64,000 bases of DNA, taken from Closterium sp. NIES-65. Lineage: Eukaryota; Streptophyta; Zygnematophyceae; Desmidiales; Closteriaceae. Under the pieces are notes generated by a model. That model was given only the letters and a program-made list of their open reading frames with translations, did no database searches and was not told the origin of the DNA. Below are positions 22,074 to 34,349 of this stretch, one piece after another. The position numbers and the translations under genes are program-made. Each line of letters begins with the position of its first letter. The first letter of the stretch is position 1. The stretch is from the NCBI GenBank assembly GCA_948144175.1, contig CANXME010001990.1:2666001-2730000 (forward strand), in the 5' to 3' direction.

Positions 22074-23651
22074 CACTAAAAACATGTGTAGTTTTTGTCT
22101 AGTGGCCACCCTCACACAAGTGGCAAATGTGCTTATAAGCAGGGTGCAACTGCCCGGGAAAAAAAACACGTGGGCAGACTTTCTATTATGGGCAGGGCAA
22201 TTTCGCGCGCAGGGGTTGAGCATCATGTGCTGTGAGGTGGCGCGTGGGAAATGCCAAGCGCGCGTGGGCCCAGCTTGGATTTCGAGGGTGCCATGTGGGG
22301 CCAGCGAGATTTCGCTTGACCCATAATTGATTTGTCTTCATCCGCCGAGAAGAAATTCGCCACGGAGTGTTTCGCGAGGCGCGGAATTTACTTTCAACGC
22401 TGGTGCGAATTGAGCGAGGTGGAGTTCGACGACTTCGTAATTTCGTCACGTAACTGTGCGAATCGCTCAGGTGTTTTCATGAACTGTCACGCATGGTCAT
22501 GAGCTGTCATGTTCGCTCGTGGAATTCTGTGGGCAAGTATGGGCTACATGATTGTGCGTGAGCGAGTATGCTCCCACTGATTTCGCGTGGAGAAAGTTGG
22601 CATTTCGGAGTATGGTTCCAGCTATAATTTCGGTGGGCTGTTAGCTTTTGTTCTTGGTGGGCTAGTATAAATCTTTGCTTGTGTTTGTTTATGATCAATC
22701 TTTAATGAAATTACGTTTGCTCTTTCAACGTATTGACGTACAAGCCATGTCAACGTAACGCTGCGCATATGTTTATGGGAGTACTCATGTGCTCACGAAT
22801 CCTTACTAATTGACTCTCTGCAACTATGGACCTGTAGAGCCTACTTAGAGTGAGTTAGTCAAAGCGCATAGAGTCAACTAAGTTCTTTTTGAGACCGAGA
22901 AAGACAGCGACAGACAGGGCAACGAAAGAGCTCCTGACAGAGTGACGGTAGACTACGAAAGTGATAGAATTCGATTCGCGATGGCGGAGAGCCGCGACTG
23001 CTGAGGCGCGAGGAGCAGCGGCAATGGCGGATGGGGCAACCAGACGCGCGCAAGCGGGGCTCCCAGCGGCTGCGGCGGCAGCAGTGTCGGGTGCCGACAT
23101 CAAGTTTACCTAGAACTTGGTTCAAGTTGTTGAGATTGTTTCTTGATATGCATTTTTAGACAAATTACAAAATTCGAATCAGCCTAAAGTGAGTCAGGCC
23201 ACCATTCCGCCACTGTCGGGACAGGAGGCACAGGAGGACCCGAATTCAAGAAGTGAAGAACTGGGACGGCAACAGTGGGGCGCCGGATAGTGGCTTGCTA
23301 GCTACATTGCGAAAAAGGGAAGTTGCAAAATTTGGCCTTCGAAGGTTTTTCTGCGTAAACCTCGCGTACAAGCTGCGTGAAGTATCCAAAAACCAACGCA
23401 CGAAAATCGCAACATTCAGTACACCAGTTGCTTTTCTGTCAACTTTTTCGTGTCAGTCGGTTTCGCCCGTTCGAGAGAGATTCCATGCAGTTTTGCAGAG
23501 TGACGAGGGCAGTATAATGTAACCACAAATTTAACGAAACAGATCGAACCCATGAAGTCCAGCGAGGTTCAACAACTGCATACATAGTTTTCGTTTAATA
23601 TCCAATCTGAACCCAACCACCCAACCCAACCCACAAATGCTACCTGGTTTT
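22074..23651. other. Gene-free stretch between two LTR elements
   Basis: No ORF here has recognisable content. A TATA-like GTATAAATC lies near 22669-22677, with an AATGAAA tract near 22703-22709; this could be an old LTR or promoter, but no partner repeat is visible. At 22900-23090 the sequence around TTCGCGATGGCG and GAGGCGCGAGG resembles 32880-33040. The five bases before 23652 (GTTTT) are a target duplication. Confidence 0.55.
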
Positions 23652-23782
23652 TGAGAAAACTGAAACGAGAATGAATGAACTATGAAAGAGTTGGGTACAA
23701 GTACTAACCCTAATTGGGTTGTACCCCTTATGGGCTACCCCACTACAGCCTACACAAATGCATAAGCTATAATGTTCTGACA
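23652..23782 (-). repeat. 3' LTR, Copia family A copy 2 (131 bp)
   Basis: The minus strand starts TGTCAGAACATTATAGC and ends TTTTCTCA. It differs from the 5' LTR at only a few positions. Confidence 0.94.
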
Positions 23783-23992
23783 CACCCCCATAGGCAAAGT
23801 GGAGGAGAACAAGGGGTCACAAGACCAGTCAAGCAAAGCAAAGCAAAGCAAGCTCAGGGTGGATCACTAAGTCACCACACATTCCGAGCACAAATTCAAG
23901 GCCACAAGGCCAGTTCACATGCAGGAGTACATATATATATAAGGCTAGACAAGCAAGAGCATGTATATATATATGTAACAGTACAAACAAGG

Positions 23993-26900
23993 TCAAGGGG
24001 TGAGCAAGTGAGGCAAGACAGGGACAAGACCCAACTGAGTGCAGAAGCGCTGATGATCACAAGGCGCAAGTGCCTTGGTGAAAACATCAGCAGTGTTGGC
24101 CTCAGAGGCCACGTACGCAAGCCGCAACTGACCACGCTGCTGTAGCTTACGAGCAAGGAAGTAGCGGAGAGCAATGTGCTTTGTTCTGTGCTCCAGTCTC
24201 TGCTCTCGACACAAGGCCAGCATGGCCTTGTTGTCTACGTACAGAACTGGAGGAGAACGAGGCGGCTCTCCGAGGTCAGTCAGCAGGTAGGTGAGCCAGC
24301 GAAGCTCCTGTGCAGCCATGGCCCCTGCGTAGATCTCAGCCTAACAACTGGAGCCGAGAACAGAAGACGAGCGAGTAGCTCGCCACGAAACAGAGCCGGA
24401 ACCAAGGCTGAAGGTGTAACCCTGTGACGACCGCTGCGTAGCCTGGTCGTCAGCCCAAGAAGCGTCTGCATGCCCAGTGAGGACCACTGGACTCCGCCCT
24501 CCAAGCACTAGCCCCGTGCCTGACGTACTGCACAAGTAGCGCAACAACCTCTTCGCTGCAGCCATGTGCTCCGGTCTGTGTCTCCCAGGAGCAACATAGC
24601 GTGCGAGAACGCTAAGAGGGTATGCAAGGTCAGGTCGTGTGCAGGTCATCAGGTACATGAGGCAGCCAACAAGCTCTGTGTACGGGCCACTCAACTCTAT
24701 GGACTCATCCGAAAGCAGAGCTGAGAGCGAGTGGCGAGTAGGCAGAGGAGTGGCCTGAGGCGAGGAGTAAGTGAAGCCGAAGCGCTGAAGGACCTGCTGC
24801 ACCATGTGTGACTGGGTCAGAGTAATGGTGCGGCGTGCTCTGTCCCGGGTGATCTGCAAGCCAAGGTAGCTACGCAGTTCACACAGGTCTGTGCACGTGT
24901 GTCTCTTCTGTAGCTCGGACTTCACGTAGGCGAGTCCATCAGTGTCAGTTGTGGCAAAGACCAAGTCGTCGACGTACACGAGGATGTAGAACGGCGACAA
25001 AGAAGTGTCGGTGCGCAGAAACAACGACGGGTCGGCAGTAGAAGGAGCAAACCCAAGAGCCGCAAGCGTAGCCCTCAGTGTGTCGTGCCACTCACGCGGT
25101 GCCTGGCGGAGACCGTAGAATGGCCGCCTGAGGCTCCACTAGGTACCAGGAGGAAACGACCCAGTGAAGCCAGGTGGGCGGCGCAGCCAAATCTCCTCGT
25201 GCAGGCTGCCCTGTAAAAAAGCAGTGCTGAAGTCAAGAGAGTGCAGCTCGTAGTCACGGTGAGCAGCTACGTGCAGCAGTACCCAAAGAGTGGTCATCTT
25301 CGGGGTGGGAGAGAAGGTCTGAAAGTAGTCAACTCCCTGCCGCTGTCTGAAGCCACGAGCCACGTAACGCGCCTTGAAGACAAGCGGAGAACCCGGCGGC
25401 CGCTTCACCCTGAAAATCCACATGCCACTGACGATGTTCGCCCCAGGTGGGGGAACCTCGTCTACGTAGGTGCCTGTGGACTTCCAGGAAGCCATCTGTG
25501 TGTCCATAGCTGCGTGCCATTGAGAGTAGTAGGGACCCTCTATCGCCTCCGCGTAAGAGCGCGGAGTCGGGATGTCAAGTGCATCCGGGTCTCCCTAAGG
25601 GGTAAGTAGTATGGACACGAGATGAGGTGAAGAAGCAGCCAGACACTGGAACTCCTACTGCCTGTCCTCAAGGACGTCCGTGCCAAGGGCACACTCACCC
25701 ACGACGGACGGAGGACAGACAGACTCAGACTCAGCGACAAGACTAGCAGCGTAGTCTAGGCTACAGCGAGCAGCAAAGTCGACGAGTTCAGCAACTAGGG
25801 CAGACGCAGCAGTGGACTCAAAAGAAGGGTCGGTGACGACAGTAGCAAGAAGACGCGTGACACTGGGACTGGCAGCACGAAGAGAGTCCAACTCCGGGTC
25901 GGCAAGAGCAGGAAGAGAGGACTCAGGAGGAGACGGCAAAGGGGCACGCAGAGGAGCAGTGGACGGACGTAGAGACATCCGGTGCATGCCAGGGACAGGA
26001 GGAGGACGCTGACGCGAACCACGACCACTAGTGCGAGCAGGACGGACAGGCGACGCAGGGCGAGACGCAGGCTCACGACGCTCAGCAAGACCTAGAGTAG
26101 GACCAGTGTAGGGAGAGGGAGCGCCTGCTGTGGGGAGGCAGGCTGTAACTGTAACTGTGACGGGACAGGCTGTGGACACTCTAAGGAAGGAGGAGGGCCA
26201 GGAGAAGGCGGGAGACCAAGAACCTGCTCAAGGAGCGGAACGAAGTACGGCCGAGGCCGCGTGGCGACTCCAGACACAGCAGGGACAGCACCAGCACCCC
26301 CAGCGGCAGCACCAGCGCCAGCAGCACCTCCAGCTTTAGTACCTCCACCAGCACCAGTAGCACCCTCAGCAGGACCGCCTCCAAAACCGTCAACAGTAGC
26401 CTTAGCGCCAACACCCTCAGCAGCTCCAGCTCCAGTCGTACTCGCAGGCCCAGCAGCTCCAGTACTCCTAGTACGAGCACCTCCAGGACCCGCGGCACCA
26501 GCACCCTCAGCAGTTGAAGGACCTCCACCTCTAGCAACACGCCTCCAGCGCCGGGAAAACCACTCGCGCAGCTACGGTGGAGAGAGTGGCTCCCGTTGAG
26601 ACGAAGCACCCGGAGAACCTCCAGGCCCAGCACCACCAGACGCCACACGAATAGGTCCAGCTCCGTCAGGCTCCACACCTCCAGGCGTAGCACCCCCAGG
26701 CTCAGCACCCCTAGGCTCAGCACCCCCAGGCGTAGCACCCCCAGGCTCAGCACCCCCAAGCGTAGCACCCCCAGGCTCAGCACCCCCAGTAGTAGCACCC
26801 CCAAGCTCAGCACCCCCAGTAGTAGCACCCCCAGGCTCAGCACCCCCAGTAGTAGCACCCCCAGTAGTAGCACCGTCAGGCTCAGCACCCCCAGGCGTAG

Positions 26901-29900
26901 CACCCACACGCTCAGCACCCCCAGGCTCAGCACCCTCAGCAGCACCAGAGTCACCAGTAACCTCGACAGGCTCGATTGCGTCTACCTGGGACACACCTGA
27001 AGGGGCAGGACCCTGAGAGGGGAGGGGGTCTACCGGGGGGGCACCTGGCACAAGGAAGAGCGGTGGCATGGGGAGGGACGGAGTGTGGTAGGGGAAGAGG
27101 CGGTAATAGAGGACCGACTCGTCAAACGTGACGTCCTGGGAGGACAGAACACGGCGAGAGGTGGGGTGGTAGAACTGCCACCCGGGCGCGTCAGGGGGGA
27201 AGCTAAGGAAGACGCAAGGAGCAGAACAAGGGGACAGCTTGTCCGCAGACAAGTCGCGGACAAACGGCCGAGATCCCCAGACACGGAACGCAGACGCGTC
27301 GCCAACCTTCCCCATCCACAGCAAAGCTGAGGAGGTCTCCGGCCTGGAGACCCTGGGGTGAAGGTTGATCTGATGCGCTGCGTACCGAACCGCAAACGGC
27401 CACAGAAAATGGGGGGCAGCCGCATGCATCATGGACGTACGAGCGACGTCCATGACCATGCCAATGTGGCGCTCAGCAATCCCATTTTGCAGCGGAGAGT
27501 CCGGAAGCGTGAAGGTCTGACGGATGCCTCGTGCACGACAGTAGGCTCGCAGAAGGCCAGAGGAGAACTCTCCGCCTCTGTCAGAGTGCAGACGCAGAAC
27601 ATGAAAGTCGGAGCCAAAGCTCTGCCTGAGCTGGAGACGAGCTGCGCGGATCCAACACATCAGTGACATCACCCTAGCTGCGCAAGGGGAAGACTGCGGT
27701 GTAACGCGACTAGTCGTCAACCACCAGCAGGAAGTAGCGATCGTGGCCCTGTCCACGGACGCGGGCTGGGCCCCACACGTCCATGTGAAGCGTCTGCAGC
27801 GGGGCCTCTGTCGGAGGAAACTGGGAGGAGTGAGGGGCAGCCCGCTGCCGCCCCTCGACACAGGGGACACAGGTAGGGCCAGGCCCGGGAGGAAGGGGAG
27901 GGAGGGACCGGGGAAGACCAGAAACAAGGAGACGGGAGGCCATGCCTCTGAGACGGAGCAGAGAGGGGTGACCAAGGCGGTGGTGCCAGAGGAGAGTCTC
28001 GTGAGACAGGAGACGACACGAGCAGGGGGCAGACTAAGGACTAGACCTGGACGCTGCAGCAAACACCTGACCCGATGCAGCTACCCGACCAGACGCAGTG
28101 ATTGGAGGAGACGCAGTGGTCAGTGTGTACAGGCTCGACCCCGGCTGACGTGTAAACGTGCCCATGTGTCGGCCTATCCGAGCCTCAGTGCAGTGTGTCA
28201 CCCGCTGACTCGCAGGAGTGAACTGGTGCACTCCCCCATCCTGTAGGTCAGCACCACTCACCAAGTTCGTAGAGAACGAGGGGAGGTAAAGACCAGACAG
28301 GGTGCCAGAGGGAGCCGTCGGACATGGGAGGACTGTGGAGAAGTGAGCAAGGACAGGACCCCCAGAGGGGTCGGCTAGAGAGACTGCAACTGGCCGACCA
28401 AGCGGCGTGAGTGTGGTGCGGTCTCGAAAGAAGGAGCGAGAAGCCCCCGAGTCAAGGGTGAAGGTGTGAGAGGTCGAAGCCGGCGCAGTACCTGAGAGAG
28501 CAGACTCGCCAGCACCTGAGGACGCAGACGCACTAGCACCTAGAGCAGCAGCCTCGCTAGCACCTAGAGCAGCAGCCTCACCAGTACCTAGAGCAGCAGT
28601 CTCAATGCCCGGATCGGGCGGGAAACACCGGTAACAGTCACCCTCATCACTAATAGTCACAGCATACATGGCAGCAAGAATAGCATCAAAGTCAAGGTCA
28701 AAGATAGCTACTCCCGCCCTAGATAGCTCACCCCAGCGGGGGATCTCAGTGGCCTCCGGGAACTGGTGACGCCAAGCGTCCGTCAGGCAGCAAAAGCAGC
28801 GCTGGGTGGAGTGCGTACCCCCACACTGCTCACCCGCACGGTCGCCGGTGCGTAGGACGTAAGTGCACGGACCAGCCCCCCCACCCCGCTGGCGTGCAGC
28901 GTACCACTCACGGAGCTGCTGAGGAGGGGGGATGTCAAGAGTGCGCTGCTGCTGCTGCTGGCGCTGGCCACCACCGGAGCCGCCGCTCTGCGCAGCGCCA
29001 CCCCGACTAGCTCCACCTCCTCCGCCTCCGCCTCCTCCTCCGCCGCCACCTCCGCCACCTCCGCTCCCACCGCCACCGCCGCTTCCGCCTCCGCCTCCAT
29101 TGCCACCACCAACACCTCCACCCCCGCCACCACTCCCACCACCACCCCCACCCCCTCCGCCGGCTCCACCGCCACCTCCACCGCCCCCACCAGCTCCTCC
29201 AGCGCCCTTGCCCCCCTTGCCCTTGCCTTTGCAGCGCTTCCCCGAAGGGGGAGACGCAGCGCCGACCGACTCAAAACCAACGAGGTCGGCCGCAACAGCA
29301 GAAGCAACAGAGGGCAAGAGGGGGGAGGGAGAACACCCCTCAAAGACAGGGGTGCGGGGGTCACCACGAGAGGCTCCTACAGTGACTATGCTCTTCTCCG
29401 CTGCTAGGAGGGACTTCTCGAGGAGGTCAACGGTGAGAGTGGTGGGGCACACTGAGAGGAAGTGGTCACTGACTACGCGAAGGGAGTCAGGGAGCCGGGT
29501 GACTATGTAGTAGAGGGTGATATACATGGGGGGGGGTTCTTGGCGCAGAATTCAGCAGGAAGCGCAGCGCGGTAGCGAGTGTCACTAGTGCGGAGGTGCG
29601 TAATGAGGTCAGCGACTGTGGGAAAGGCAGCAAGGTCAGGGAAGAGGTACGGTAGCATGAGGCGGCTCAGTGCAGCAGTGGCAGGGGAGGAGTAGCGTGC
29701 AACTTCAGCGTCGTACAAGGTCTGAGCACTCTTGTACTGACTAAAGTGCGCACGCTCAGAGGTAGGGAGGTGGCGACGCACAGCAAGACGTGCAGCGGCA
29801 TCGCGGGTGGCCCACTGTGAGCGAACAGTGGCGTCAGCATCAGCAGCAGGGGCAGGAGAGGCACCAGAGGTGAGGTCAAAGAGAGAGAGACCGTCTGCCC

Positions 29901-29997
29901 TATCGCAGTGTAGGAAAAGCTGCAGGTCATCTATCCATACGTCAAAGTCAATGGCCCGACCCTCGGCGTCAAAAGTGAGGACACTAGGGGTAGCCAT
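23993..29997 (-). pseudogene. Copia gag-pol polyprotein, multiply frameshifted
   Basis: The ATG at 29997 gives MATPSVLTFDAEG. Frame is lost at a nine-C run (29528-29536 on the plus strand as G), one base short of the copy 1 arrangement. It resumes as MYITLYYIVTRLPDSL, followed by the glycine tract (about 28990-29220), knuckle C-x13-C-x3-H-x4-C (about 28780-28870) and protease DSGASRSFF (about 28430). Later pieces are GAG-pre-integrase (about 27990), integrase (about 27400-27840, SDRGGEF and NGIAERH), the GAEPG-type 15-bp repeat (about 26650-26950), RT (25507-24900, LDFSTAFLQG and YVDDLVFATTD) and RNase H (24560-23993, YVDNKAMLAL, ANTADVFTKAL). Further stops occur near 28045, 25660, 25142 and 24342. 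Confidence 0.92.
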
Positions 29998-30054
29998 GAT
30001 AGCAGTAGACTAGCAGCTCGAACAGTAGGGTAAAGGCAATGCAGTGACAGAGGC

Positions 30055-31020
30055 GCTGCTCTTACCGGACAGGGCGGCTCGGGCGGCTCGGCGGCTCGGC
30101 ATTTCGGCGGCTCGAGCGGCTCGGGCGGCTCGACAACTCGGCGGCTCGGGCAGCTCGGGCGGCTCGGCAACTCGGTGGCTCGGGCGGCTCAGGCGGCTCG
30201 GCGGCTCGGGCGGTACGGCGGATCCGCAGCTCGGGCGGCTCGGGCGGCTCGGGCGGCTCGGGCGGCTCGGCGGTTCGGGCAGCTCGGGCGGCGCGGGCGA
30301 CTCGGTAGCTCGGGCAGCTCGGGTGGCGGGCGGCTCGGCGGTGACGGCGGGGCCGCGTGGGGACGGTGGCGGGGCCGGCAGAGACGGCGCCGGGGCTGCA
30401 CAGGTAGGCGACGGGGCCGGGAAGGTAGGCGCCCGGGCCGCAGGTAGGCGACGGGGCCGCAGGTAGGCGACGGGGCCGCAGGTAGGCGACGGGGCCGCAG
30501 GTAGGCGACGGGGCCGCAGGTGGGCGACGGGGCCGCAGGTAGGCGACGAGGCCGCAGGTAGGCGACGGGGCCGCAGGTAGGCGACGGGGCCGCAGGTGGG
30601 CGACGGGGCCGCAGGTAGGCGACGGGGCCGCAGGTAGGCGACGGGGCCGCAGGTAGGCGACGGGGCCGCAGGTAGGCGACGGGGCCGCAGGTAGGCGACG
30701 GGGCCGAAGGTAGGCGACGGGGCTAGCAAGGGCGGGGCCGGGTCGGGAAGGGCGGCGTCAGGGCCGCGGGGTAGGCGACGGGGCCACAGGGCTGTGGATC
30801 GGGGCCAGGAAGACGGCGCGAAGGGGCCGCAAAGGCGGCGCGACGGGGCCGCAAAGGCGGTGCGACAGGGCCGCGAGGGCGGCGTGACGCGCAGAGGTCG
30901 CGAAGGCGGCACGACGGGGCCGCAAGGGTGGTGCGACGCGGCGGGGCCGTAAGGGTGGTGCGACAGGGCCACTAGGGGCCGAGAGAGAGGGGAGCGTGAC
31001 TCGGGCAGGGGCTGAGTGCG
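30055..31020 (-). repeat. GC-rich leader minisatellite of Copia family A copy 2
   Basis: The gag-proximal block (about 30060-30330) is CGGCTCGGG-based. The distal block (about 30400-30720) is a 19-bp unit GGCCGCAGGTAGGCGACGG repeated about 16 times. A third GC-rich block runs to about 31000. It sits between primer site and gag, as in copy 1, but with a different unit. Confidence 0.87.
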
Positions 31021-31076
31021 CTCCGGGCAGGAAAAAAAAACGATGGGCCCTAGGAACAGTTCCCACGAGGGAACCT

Positions 31077-31087
31077 GCTCGATACCA
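31077..31087 (-). other. Primer binding site, tRNA-iMet type
   Basis: The minus strand reads TGGTATCGAGC directly after the LTR end, one base shorter than TGGTATCAGAGC. Confidence 0.82.
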
Positions 31088-31218
31088 TGAGAAAACTAAA
31101 ACGAGAATGAATGAACTATGAAAGAGTTCGGTACAAGTACTAACCCTAATTGGGTTGTACCCCTTATGGGCCACCCCACTACAGCCTACACAAATGCATA
31201 AGCTATAATGTTCTGATA
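31088..31218 (-). repeat. 5' LTR, Copia family A copy 2 (131 bp)
   Basis: It is a direct repeat of 23652-23782. The outermost dinucleotide is TA instead of TG on the minus strand (one substitution). Confidence 0.94.
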
Positions 31219-31223
31219 GTTTT

Positions 31224-32875
31224 TTCACAAGGGGTGACGTGTGAGCCAAAGAATCTTTGTGAACCAATGATTGTTGTGCTGTGACGAGTCAATCAGTATG
31301 CACCTTACGATACCTACACGTCAGCACACCCAACCCAAAAAACGTCCACACAATATCCCCTCACTTTCAACATGGGAATCTTTATCACATGAGTCCCCTC
31401 CACACCTGTACCTCCCGTACTACCCACACCTACCTCATAATCTCCCCTTGTTGATTTCTAGTGCAATGTTCAGCATTCGCGCTCTCTAGGTTCCTTGGAC
31501 TAGCAACTAAGCTCTACATGCACGCTTGGTTCTTCAACACCATCACTACATTGCGTTCACAAATCTCGTTGTTCACTGTTTTGTCTTACTGCACATAGAT
31601 CTTTCAGCACTAAGCACTTCTCACTCTGATATGTACCGTCAATTTTTCCCTCCCACCTCCCTTTCCCCTTTGCAGATTGACGGCTCAACACCTTGTGGAC
31701 GAATGTGTGCATTCGACGATGCGAAAGCGCCTGTGTCGAGGCTGTCTCGATGATAAAGGTATTTGTATTGTTGGTGAGGCATATGTTTTTACGACGCGAT
31801 GTTTTGGCCTACATGTCTTGGGTATTATTAACCCTGGTGAGGTCTTCATGAGTCGTGCATGGTTTCGTGTTTGCTTTTTATTACTCGTGATGTTCGGTTC
31901 TTCAATCCGACGTTTGCAACTTACGGTTGCGACTGACACTATCGCTACAGCATACAGTCGTCGGGTGCTTAACCACCGACAATTTAGCTGCCTCGATTTA
32001 CCATGTTAAGGCTAGCAAAATCTGCATCAGCTAACCCCTCTGGAGCAATGCCAGCGGGATGCACGCTTCGTTTGCATGTGTTGCAGGGCGTACTTGTGTT
32101 TGCAGGCTTACCGTCAACCAGAAGCGCAAATTGTTTATTTTTCACCCTTACAGCATACTCCTGTCAAGCACCCAAATGGTGAGTGACTTGTTGCTGCTTG
32201 TTTACGAATTCTTAACTTCCTCAGTTCTCCTGGGTAACAACTGTTTCTTACTCGCAGAGTGTGCAGCTTCTTAGCAGTGGAGTGTGCAGTGTGATTGTAT
32301 TATAATTGGGTTGAGACGCTGTTCTAGACACTTAGCAATGCAGTATAATGTAGGTGTAGGTGTAGAAAAACAGTATACAGTTATGTGTATACGTTGTGAA
32401 TACTTATTATACAAAAACAAAAATAAACAATCAGAACAGTAAACCATTTTGTTGAAATCGCCACTAATAGTAATTTGCTACTGTACACCAAATTGCATGC
32501 TCCGATTGGTCCACATGGCATGATTATGTGCGTCAATTAGAATCTAATCTGACGGTTTACGCTGGAGTACGACGACCGCCACGTCAGCATACGCTGAGTT
32601 ACATCTAGAGTACGGCGTACGCCACGTGGCGTCGTCATGACACTTTCGCACAGGTTGCTCAAAGTTGACGGAAATGTTGCTTTACTATATACTTGGTCAG
32701 TTGCCCCAATATGTACATTTAGTGACGGAAGAGTGACTGGGAAGTTGTTTGGTAAGTGACGGTCGGTATGCAGTTTTAAAACCTTGACTCAAAAATGCCG
32801 GGCAAAAAATATCGGGAAAGTTGCAGACGAGTGTATTTGGAGTTGCTTTTTGAACTTCCCATTTTCGCGATTTAT
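31224..32875. other. Gene-free, AT-richer stretch
   Basis: It holds only short open frames without recognisable motifs. Pyrimidine-rich tracts ending in TTTGCAG (near 31675 and 32107) could be splice acceptors of an unknown gene, but no convincing exon pair emerges. Confidence 0.45.
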
Positions 32876-32879
32876 CGCG

Positions 32880-33500
32880 TCAAAGCGACAGACAGGAGAT
32901 TAGAGAGCGACGAATGATGGCGAAACAGCGACTTTCGACAGCGAAAAGGCGACAATAGGCGACGAGAGGGGGAAAAGAATCAATTCGCGATGGCGAAATG
33001 AAATAGCAGAGGCGCGAGGGGCAGCCGGGACTCCCGGCGGCGGGGTAGGAGTGGGAGGAGGAGGGGTAGGAGGAAGAAGAAGGCACGTGGAGTATGGGGA
33101 GGGACCTATGTTGATGATTCGAGGTATGGGGGAGATGGGAGCTTTGGCGATGATGGGAGGTATAGAGGAGGCACTGGATAAAGTATGAGAGGCGTAAGGG
33201 GGGGTGTGCAGGCACAGCGGTTGGGGTGGGAGAGCCAAGGGCAGTATCAGAAGGGGAAGAGGGTAGGGTGGGGACAGAGGGGGGTGGGATAGAGGGCAGG
33301 GGGGAGGAGAGAAGGGCGACAGGAGAGGCAGAAGTGGAGTGCAGGGGAGAGGCGAGGGAGAAGGGGCAAAGGAGGTTAGAGTGGAGGAGAAGCAGCAGGT
33401 GAGGCATGCAGCAGGTGAGGCATGCAGCAGGCGAGGCATGCAGCAGGTGAGGCATGCAGTAGGTGAGGCATGCAGCAGGTGAGGCAAGCACGAGGTGAGG
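32880..33500. repeat. Simple-repeat region including a 16-bp tandem array
   Basis: About seven copies of a 16-bp unit GCAGGTGAGGCATGCA lie at 33395-33500. The purine-rich sequence before it gives long proline/serine-rich frames on the minus strand that look compositional. 32930-33040 resembles 22920-23090. Confidence 0.75.
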
Positions 33501-33732
33501 CGAGAACTGGGGAAGAGGAGTTTGGGCACCCAACCCAAATACCACCTTCGAGTTCCAACTGTTGCTGCCTGCCTGCCCTTCCCCTCCCATCTTTCCTTGT
33601 TGTCTGTCTATCTACCCACCCCCCCCCTCACCCCAGGTCCACCCCCCCTCCCTCCTCCTCCTCCTCCCCTCCATCCCCTTCGTCTTCTCCCCACTCCCCT
33701 TCCCCCCCTACCCCCCCCCCCCCCCCCCGCGG

Positions 33733-34195
33733 TACTGGGTGGGGATGGGATGGGATGGGATGGGATGGGATGGGATGGGATGGGATGGGATGGGTGGGGA
33801 TGGGTGGGGATGGGATGGGATGGGATGGGATGGGATGGGATGGGATGGGATGGGATGGGATGGGTGGGGATGGGTGGGGATGGGTGGGGATGGGTGGGGA
33901 TGGGTGGGGATGGGATGGGATGGGATGGGATGGAATGGGATGGGATGGGAAGGGATGCTATGGGATGGGATGGGATGGGTGGGGATGGGCGGGGATGGGA
34001 TGGGATGGGATGGGATGGGATGGGATGGGATGGGATGGGATGGGATGTGATGGGATGGGATGGGATGGGATGGGCTGGGCTAGGATGGGATGGGATGGGA
34101 TGGGATGGGATGGGATGGGATGGGATGGGATGGGATGGGATGGGATGGGATGGGATGGGATGGGATGGGCTTGGATGAGATGTGATGGATGGGAT
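33733..34195 (+). repeat. GGGAT pentanucleotide satellite
   Basis: About 90 units of GGGAT with interspersed GGTGGGGAT variants occupy some 460 bases. It is preceded by a C-run (about 33709-33728). All three frames are open and encode WDGMG-type repeats, which are not genes. Confidence 0.97.
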
Positions 34196-34349
34196 CAGGT
34201 GGGGTGGAGCTGGGTGGGTTGGGTTGCGGAGACGGTTGAAATACCGCTAGTGATGTCGCGTGCCACTGCTACACCGTTTGAACCCTCCTCTCCCCTTCAT
34301 AAGGCGCCTCAAAACTAGTCCCCGCGTTCCATACTTCCTTGTCCCATCA

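Larger units (their letters stand above)
23652..31218 (-). mobile_element. Copia LTR retrotransposon, family A copy 2, complete with TSD GTTTT
   Basis: LTRs of 131 bp lie at 31088-31218 (5') and 23652-23782 (3'). GTTTT flanks both sides (23647-23651 and 31219-31223). The primer site is at 31077-31087, and the polypurine stretch TATGGGGGTG is just inside the 3' LTR. The LTRs are nearly identical, but the coding region has many frameshifts and stops, so movement in trans or quick decay is likely. Confidence 0.96.

Noticed and set aside
20105-22850. A solo Gypsy-type LTR starting at TGTAACATG (20099) and split by the small element
   Set aside because: I found no matching CA end with a target duplication, and no pol of that class.
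28932-29510. Proline-rich ORF opposite the Copia gag (also 3781-4398)
   Set aside because: It is the antisense of the gag glycine tract; its content follows from GGN codons on the other strand.
30044-30972. Arg/Pro/Gly ORFs in the Copia leader on both strands
   Set aside because: 19-bp and 9-bp GC repeats without stops; the position between primer site and gag marks it as leader.
32880-33590. 236-codon minus-strand ORF with Leu/Pro/Ser content
   Set aside because: It covers a 16-bp repeat and purine-rich DNA, has no motif, and a parallel overlapping frame is equally long.
33470-34318. Long open frames of WDGMG-type repeats
   Set aside because: The GGGAT unit is five bases and leaves all three frames open; there is no protein signature.
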